The position numbers and the translations under genes were made by a program. DNA of 30,753 nucleotides from positions 11,787 through 42,539 of the forward strand of contig JBBHKE010002046.1 in assembly GCA_037447655.1 (NCBI GenBank), read 5' to 3'. This stretch comes from Zygnema cylindricum (taxonomy: Eukaryota; Streptophyta; Zygnematophyceae; Zygnematales; Zygnemataceae). The notes below the pieces were generated by a model. That model worked only from the letters and a program-made list of their open reading frames with translations, did not search any database and was not told where the DNA came from. Of this stretch, positions 25,304 to 30,753 are shown piece after piece (position 1 is the first letter of the stretch; each line of letters begins with the position of its first letter).

Positions 25304-26237
25304 TGTAGAAATTAATGGTTATTTTTAGTATTTTCTAGGTCTAAAATGAATTGTTGTAAAGAGGTAGTTAATATTTCAATTCTCTATTTTAGTTATACTT
25401 TAAAGAGAGAGAGTGAGGATCAAAGGCACGCCATGGCTGCCGCCATATTTAGAAAGTGGCAGATTTTGAAGTAGATGATATTTTACCAAAATGTTGCCTA
25501 TATCAGGATTTGAACCTGCGACCTCTAGATTCTATATAGACGGGCGCCTTAACTATTAAGGCGCTAAAAAACAAACACGTGACGGATTTCAAAGATATAT
25601 AAACATTATCGTAACGACTAATTAACACGAAACTTACGAAGAGGAACAATTCATGCACGTACGCGAATTTGAACCGTGTAAAATATGTTTTTATCGGACG
25701 GCCAACATTGTAACTGCCACCCGAAGTGAGCTTTTGGCGGCATTTGGCGATACTGTCACGCAGAGCCACATGGCGCCGCATTATTTGATACCAGAGAAGA
25801 TGGGAGGAGGAACCATGGCTCCCAATTTGAAAGGTGTTACCTTATAGACTATGTCGTATAATAGACGTAAAATAAGTACATCGCCCGTTGTACCTTCTTG
25901 TACTATGTAGTGTTCCTATTACACTAGGGTTTACTAGTTGGTAGTCGTGAGTAGGCAGATCAAGACTTAGTGATATTTAGGTACCCCTCTCTAAGAGAGC
26001 TTGTAAATATAAAGGTCATTTTGGACAAGCCATAACTTACTGCTCAACGGAGAAAATTCAGAGATTCTTTTTGCTATAGACCCACGGGAGTCTTGCCTAC
26101 ACAGGGTTAAACATGGTTAGAGTTTTTGTCTATGCGGTTGGCAGTTATTCTTTCTGAAACACAAAGGGGTCAGGGTTATCCTAAAGGCTTTGTGTGAGCT
26201 GCCTACTCTGAGGACCTATGGAGGTCTTAAAGTTGCA
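25304..26237 (+). repeat. 3' LTR of element E
   Basis: 934 bases, TGTAGAAATT...AAGTTGCA. It carries the tRNA-like block in better condition than the 5' LTR, but a decayed G-box and TATA box. An antisense frame of ~70-90 codons is open in both LTRs (18943-19161 and 25503-25781). Confidence 0.92.
25495..25565 (-). other. tRNA-like sequence inside the E 3' LTR
   Basis: The minus strand has a perfect box B, GGTTCAAATCC, in a T-arm-like CAGG/CCTG stem with 7-nt loop TTCAAAT. The D-arm-like stem GCGCC/GGCGC surrounds TTAATAGTTAA. About 55 bases separate the boxes. The acceptor stem is missing. Confidence 0.6.
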
Positions 26238-26242
26238 GTTTC
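26238..26242. repeat. Probable target site duplication of element E, right
   Basis: GTTTC versus GTTTA at 18678-18682. Confidence 0.6.
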
Positions 26243-26247
26243 CACTA

Positions 26248-26461
26248 GATATCTGTTGAAAAGAAGAAATTAATATTCACTTCTTAATTTAAACTCTAGA
26301 GTGAAAAGAGAGAGAGAGTCACCATGGCTGCCGCCATAGTTAGAAAGAAACCAGTCACCAGGCAGACAGATTGACTGATTGCCAAAATGGTGCCCTAAAC
26401 CAGATTTGAACTTAGGTCTGCAAACTTGGCACAGACGTACGCCTTAACCATTACGGCGTTA
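26248..26461 (-). repeat. Orphan tRNA-like/LTR-derived block (SINE-like)
   Basis: Co-linear with the E LTR from about 18732 to 18944: TGTTGAAAAG, GAGAGAGAG, the palindromic CCATGGCTGCCGCCATA, then a tRNA-like end (26391-26461). On the minus strand this end has box A GTAATGGTTAAGG in an ACGCC/GGCGT stem, a GTCTG/CAGAC anticodon-like stem and box B AGTTCAAATCT. The rest of the LTR is absent. It is either a truncated LTR or a separate tRNA-headed repeat also residing in the LTRs. Confidence 0.6.
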
Positions 26462-26802
26462 ACAAAACAATACACGTATTAAGTTTTCTATGTATTTAAA
26501 GTGTTACACAAAACGTCACTTTCATTAAAACATACCAAAATTGACGAAACAACATCTTTAGTCAAACAACGCTCACGGACAAAGATTTGTAAACCGACCA
26601 TTTTCGTATGGAAATTCGTCCTTGCGTATTACGTACGTGTACTTCGCAAGTGTAGAGAGTCAATGTACCTCAGAGATCTCCTTCACTCTGATGACTTTGA
26701 GGAAAAAACCGTATTTCTTTTCGGCAAAGATTTTACGGTCACCTTGTCCGAAAGCACGTGACTTTGGAGACCTATGAAAGTGTAAATTTTTATTTTATTT
26801 TT

Positions 26803-26960
26803 AGAAGGCTCGATATATTAGCGATACGATAAAGTGACGATATATCGGAAATGTATTGCGATATTTGTCTTTTCGATATATATCGAAGCTATATATCGAT
26901 TATCAGGTACCTGAAATTCGATACATATCGAATATTGGCAAATGGTCCTCGATACCCAAC
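26803..26960. repeat. CGATATATCG-rich cluster
   Basis: Many CGATAT, ATATCG and CGATATATATCG words within 160 bases, several palindromic. Similar words recur at 29935-30060 and 30665-30700. A degenerate repeat of unknown type. Confidence 0.55.
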
Positions 26961-27791
26961 ACTACGCCGCAAATTGTTATTAGAGTCAAAGTTTAATTAG
27001 TGTTGTGAAAAAAATTAATGCTAATTTGGAAGTTGAAAATTAAAAAATGTATTCTAATTTTGGGGTTTATGATAATTTGGGAGTTGCAAAAAAAGGAATT
27101 ATCGCCCCACAATTGTATTTAATAATATATGTATCCGTACAAAATATTAGAAATCGTAAGCCGTCGCTGAAATTTTAGATACCGTACATGTCAGACTAAT
27201 TTACGTGTCAGACTAATCCCGTTTTTTGAGCGCACGTAATGCGCGTCTAAATTAATTCATTTTGTGTAAATTTTCACTTGAAAAGGTACATTCCTCTGCG
27301 GTCTGACTTCTACCGTACACCACACTATTTAGATATTATTGTACTTTCATTCTTTACGCTATTTTTTACTATACCTTAACTAACGTAAAGGAAAAATTAA
27401 AATCATGTATCCTATTTAAGAAAAAAAAAATCAAATTTCAAGAACCCAAACTAGAGTTATACACTCTAATAACGATTAGCGGTGTAGCTGTTACATCTCC
27501 AAATTGAAATTCTGTTGTACAAAAGTACTGTACTGTACTCGTGGATATACGCTATTGGCCTTTCGCGAAGCCAATAATGATATGTCCGTCGTTGAATCTT
27601 GGGTCTTTGGAATTACGTTGGCGCTTTGCTACGTAAGCCGAAGCTACACCGTGTATCGCTATTAGTGCTGATATTTTTTCCGCCACTTCAAACATCTTTT
27701 ATCCGTACACTTTTGTCCGATTTTCAATTTGAGACCGTCAACTGGAAGCTGAAAAACTTATCTTTTATTCGCAACCGTCAGATCTAAAAAA

Positions 27792-27915
27792 CGACATGCG
27801 TGTACGGAGAAAAGATGTTTAAAGAGATGAAATAAATTTAAACACTAATAACGCGACATGCGTGTACGGAGAAAAGATGTTTAAAGAGATGAAATAAATT
27901 TAAACACTAATAACG
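27792..27915. repeat. Perfect 62-base tandem duplication
   Basis: Two exact 62-base copies beginning CGACATGCGTGTACGG at 27792 and 27854. No difference between the copies, so it is recent or an assembly effect. Confidence 0.92.
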
Positions 27916-28097
27916 ATTCACGGTGTCCAGTTCGGGCGTTGTTTATATGTCCGTACAATATTATTTTAAACCATAGATGTCTTATTCGTACGGATTTGGA
28001 CTTTTTAAAACTACGTATTATTCGTTTGATTCGTAAATTTTCTAAATTTTGTACGCCTCACACTGTACAAAAAATTGTACGGACATAAAAAAAAAGT

Positions 28098-28550
28098 CGC
28101 TTCATTTGCGCGCGACTATTTTTTCTGTCCTCCACTCCGTCTTCACACGCCATAAATTCCGCCGCTCGCCGCTAGTTCGTTGCACTTTTCAGTTTTGCTT
28201 CATTTGCGCGCGCGCATTTTTATCTGAGCGGCGAGCCGCGGAATTTATGGCGTCTCGCGCGCGTATTTTTATATGAGCGGCGAGCCGCGGAATTTATGGC
28301 GTCTCGCACGCGTATTTTTATCTGAGCGGCGAGCCGCGAAATTTATGGCGTCTCGCACGCGTATTTTTATGTGAGCGGCGAGCAGCAAAATGTATGGCGT
28401 GTCCAACGACGGCTTCCTTGAGCCGTTTTGCTTCATTTGAGCACGCTTATTTTCATACGTCCTCCACTCTGTCTTTAGAAGGAAGCCGCCGTTGGAGACG
28501 CCGTAAATTCCGCCGCTCGTCGCTAGTTCGTTGCACTTTTCAGTTTTTTA
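28098..28550. repeat. Fold-back repeat complex with four 49-base tandem units
   Basis: Four units starting GAGCGGCGAGCCGCGG at 28226, 28275, 28324 and 28373 (exact 49-base period) are flanked by direct copies of CGCCATAAATTCCGCCGCTCG...TTTTCAG at 28148-28196 and 28499-28548. These flanks are in inverse orientation to the tandem core, so each can pair with any unit. A GC-rich island within AT-rich DNA. Confidence 0.85.
28403..28495. repeat. 17-base inverted repeat within the fold-back complex
   Basis: CCAACGACGGCTTCCTT (28403-28419) pairs with AAGGAAGCCGCCGTTGG (28479-28495) at 16 of 17 positions around a ~59-base loop. Confidence 0.8.
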
Positions 28551-29934
28551 GGGTATTGAATATTTGAATTTTTGAAATTTGAAAATAAAAAAAAGTACGA
28601 ATTTTATGACGAATTTTTATAAATTTTGAAATTGTTTTATGAGCACTCTACGTAGTATTCGTTAGTTTACTCCGTGCATTTTATGCGCATAGGGCATCTA
28701 TGTTTAAACTGCCTCCGTTCTCCTTGATTATTTCAAAGTGCCCCTTGCGACGACGAACTACCACCAACATTTTCACACATGGTAAAGGCCACGTGCCTCT
28801 GACAAACTGGATGCGAATCCACTCAAATTCAACATAATATCTTTGCCAGAAGATATCACGGCACGCTCCCATTGAATTCCCTTCGCATATTTCTACAGTA
28901 TGTAGTACGAAAGTACAAATTTAACAATGAATTTTTTATGTTTTTTATATATTTGAAAGTTTTAAATGTTATCTTTCATTTTACGTGGTACACCCAAATT
29001 TGGATACGTAGTTCGACAGGCATTCCTTATGGCACCAATTCCTCAATTTTACAACCAAAAATGTTGTCCGTACAATTTTTAGAGACCTTTCGATGGAGGC
29101 ATGGCCTTAGGGTACTTTCGCATGTGCTAGAATTACAGTTATTTTATGTCGTTTTCCTCCGTAACTTAGAAAAAAACGAGAAAACCCGCAACTGTACCAA
29201 AAAAATGAAATTATCATCGTACAAGTTGCGTTACCTTGAAATTTTGTATGCACTGTAATTTGTCGTCTAGCGCGTTTCGACCCACTTTCGCGTCCTTCAA
29301 CCTCATGTTCAAACTTTACATAAAATCACCTCGCGTGGTGTTTTTTGAAAAAGGTTCCACGAGGTGAGCGAATACACAGATCCTGTTGCACATGTCATAA
29401 TTTTTTAACACTTTTTGTGCGCGGAGTACAAAAAAGAAAAACCCCACTGCACGGTTTTAGCCTGTGCGTACTGTTTTCCGTGCGCTAATTTCTGGTTTCT
29501 ATGCTTTGTATCTGGTTTTGCAATAATGGGGAAAAAGGATGGTGGAAAGTACAAAGACACGACATGGTAGAGAAGAGAAGGGCGTTCTGTGGAGTGCTCA
29601 ATACGGCATTGTGCTGAAAGCTTCCACGTCGACAATGTGTCGAACGGACATTACAAAGTCACAAAAATTGTACAGCGTGCGGAGAGACGCCTCAAATTGA
29701 AGCCAAGTAGAAGTTTCGCCTCATTTTGTGTAGCACTTCATCTGTCACATTGTTTCGTATACGTCGATGTAAGTCACTTTTTTAAGTAGCAAGTTATTTG
29801 CGTTTACATCCGAATGCTCTGAAAGTTGTACGGAGAATCTCGCTAAAAAACAATGTAATAAGACTAAGTTTCGCTTACATGCGAAAGTACCCTTAATGTG
29901 TAATTGTTACTGTTGTGTATCGAGAGCCCTTACC
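28551..29934. other. AT-rich region, no gene recognised
   Basis: Short open frames only. A minus-strand frame at 28681-28872 encodes 63 residues (MGACRDIFWQRYYVEFEWIR...) of ordinary protein-like composition, but I recognise no family; the frames at 28872-29258 (plus) and 29405-29635 (minus) are equally unassigned. CCTCGCGTGG and CCACGAGGTG near 29328-29366 form an imperfect inverted pair. Confidence 0.45.
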
Positions 29935-30060
29935 CATATTCGATATGTGCTGTTTTTTTGTTGTTTCAACATTCGATATGTGTCCATTTTTTGCTGTTCG
30001 ATATTCGATATATCGTCTCAATATATTGAGAAGCTCAATACTACAATATATCAGATTGAT
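29935..30060. repeat. ATTCGATAT-rich repeats
   Basis: Repeated TATTCGATATGTG, ACATTCGATATGTG and TTCGATATTCGATATATCG, partly as direct copies ~34-40 bases apart. Similar in wording to 26803-26960. Confidence 0.55.
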
Positions 30061-30084
30061 ATGCCGTTACATATGTCATATGTT

Positions 30085-30465
30085 GCAATTGGGTACCCAA
30101 ATCCGTACCCGATCGTTACCCGACTGCCCACAACGGATTCAGTACGGATTCGGGTGCAAAATTTTGGGGGCTGGTCGGATTCGGGCGGGTTATATATATA
30201 TATCGGATATCGTCGGGTTAGCAAAAAACGAAAAAATTGAAGGTTTTGTAATGTCCATCCTATCCAACAATATTGTACTTTCTACTCTTGGTATCGTGGA
30301 AAGTATAAGGGAGATGTACAACTAATTTTGTACATATTCGGGTACGGGCGAGTACGAATAGTCGCGAGAAATCGAGTTTCGGTTAACTTTTATTTAGTAA
30401 ACGAATACCGGGTAAAGGTTAAAAATTTAGGAGAGTGACATAACCCGGTCGGGTATCGGGTGTTC
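30085..30465. repeat. GGGTACCC/CGGGTA-rich segment, possible non-autonomous element
   Basis: The left part has CCC-type words (TTGGGTACCCAAATCC, GTACCCGATCG, TTACCCGAC). The right part has GGG-type words (TTCGGGTACGGGCG, GGTCGGGTATCGGGTG). This gives an overall inverted arrangement like the subterminal repeats of hAT-type DNA transposons. No transposase and no clear terminal inverted repeat or 8-bp duplication. Confidence 0.35.
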
Positions 30466-30697
30466 AAATTTTGAAAAAAAAAAGTTGTCCGTTTCGGTTA
30501 TTTAAAATTTTGACTTTTGCAACCTCTGCGCTGGGTTGCCATAAAATTTCAAAAGCCCCCATTTCGGAGGCCGGTTCCTACGTACCGTTTTTGTTACATT
30601 AATTCCGTTCTTCATCTGTACAGACCGCCACCTCCCACCAAATATATCTGTTGGTCTTGGAGCGATATATCGAGTCCTCTAACCGTTAGATTCTCGA

Positions 30698-30753
30698 TAT
30701 ATAATATAATATAATATAATATAATATAATATAATATAATATAATATAATATA
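30698..30753. repeat. (ATAAT)n microsatellite
   Basis: About 10-11 uninterrupted pentamers running to the end of the window. Confidence 0.97.

Larger units (their letters stand above)
18683..26237 (+). mobile_element. Copia LTR retrotransposon E, interrupted by a minus-strand LTR insertion
   Basis: The element has LTRs of 928 and 934 bases (TG...CA type), an intact half-tRNA primer site, gag, protease, integrase, RT, RNase H and polypurine tract in copia order. It is related to D along the whole internal region. LTRs differ by roughly 10% in the segments I compared, so it is not recent. Stops and frameshifts are spread through pol, and the RNase H domain is split at 23617 by a 1340-base insertion. 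Confidence 0.93.
26462..28097. other. AT-rich non-coding region with local repeats
   Basis: No gene recognised. Short frames (26501-26761, 27599-27787) have no family features. It contains a CGATATAT-rich cluster (26803-26960), a 62-base tandem duplication (27792-27915) and many CCGTAC/GTACGG words. A TATTGGC...GCCAATA inverted pair surrounds TTCGCGAA near 27551-27574. Confidence 0.5.

Noticed and set aside
18683-26237. Envelope-like third gene in elements D or E
   Set aside because: RNase H ends directly before the polypurine tract in both elements, leaving no room for an additional gene.
28098-28550. CRISPR-like array because of the regular 49-base period
   Set aside because: The units are contiguous without unique spacers and the context is eukaryotic; it is a tandem repeat.

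Overview
This is a stretch of eukaryotic nuclear DNA built almost entirely from Ty1/copia LTR retrotransposons, several nested in one another, set in AT-rich DNA in which I recognise no host gene. The host is not identified. Two things point weakly to a plant or algal lineage: G-box-type ACGT motifs in the LTRs, and primer binding sites that match the plant form of initiator tRNA-Met (recalled, not checked).

Layout. 1-4397: a 1.45 kb segment occurs twice in direct orientation (1-1450 and 2944-4397). It carries the end of an LTR (family A), a primer binding site, a broken gag and a second LTR end. Between the copies is the 3' end of a minus-strand copia element (family C: RNase H, polypurine tract, LTR). 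4645-4921: a piece of minus-strand family-A-like LTR. 4927-16923: element D, bounded by a perfect ATTTG target duplication, with decayed gag-pol. Its reverse transcriptase region was split by element B (8726-14470), the best preserved element here, flanked by GATAA/AATAA. 16929-18677: AT-rich spacer. 18683-26237: element E, a relative of D, whose RNase H region was split by a 1340 bp minus-strand LTR-like insertion (23618-24957) flanked by GCTGA on both sides. 26248-30753: a truncated tRNA-like/LTR piece, then AT-rich DNA with satellite-like and fold-back repeats and an ATAAT microsatellite.

None of the elements looks autonomous. Each carries stops, frameshifts or lost catalytic residues. The insertion order can be read from the nesting: B is younger than D, and the 1340 bp LTR insertion is younger than E.

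The most interesting signal is shared by families A, B and E. The primer binding site starts directly at the LTR end and is complementary to the anticodon stem-loop of initiator tRNA-Met, so a half-tRNA primer is implied, as known for Drosophila copia. The AUG that pairs with the CAU anticodon is also in frame as codon 1 of gag. The three Gag N-termini align without gaps from that AUG (P8, I9, G12, Y17, W18). This would couple primer annealing to the gag start codon. A second signal is a set of tRNA-like sequences (box A, box B, stem-loops) lying antisense inside the LTRs of D and E, with one orphan copy outside.
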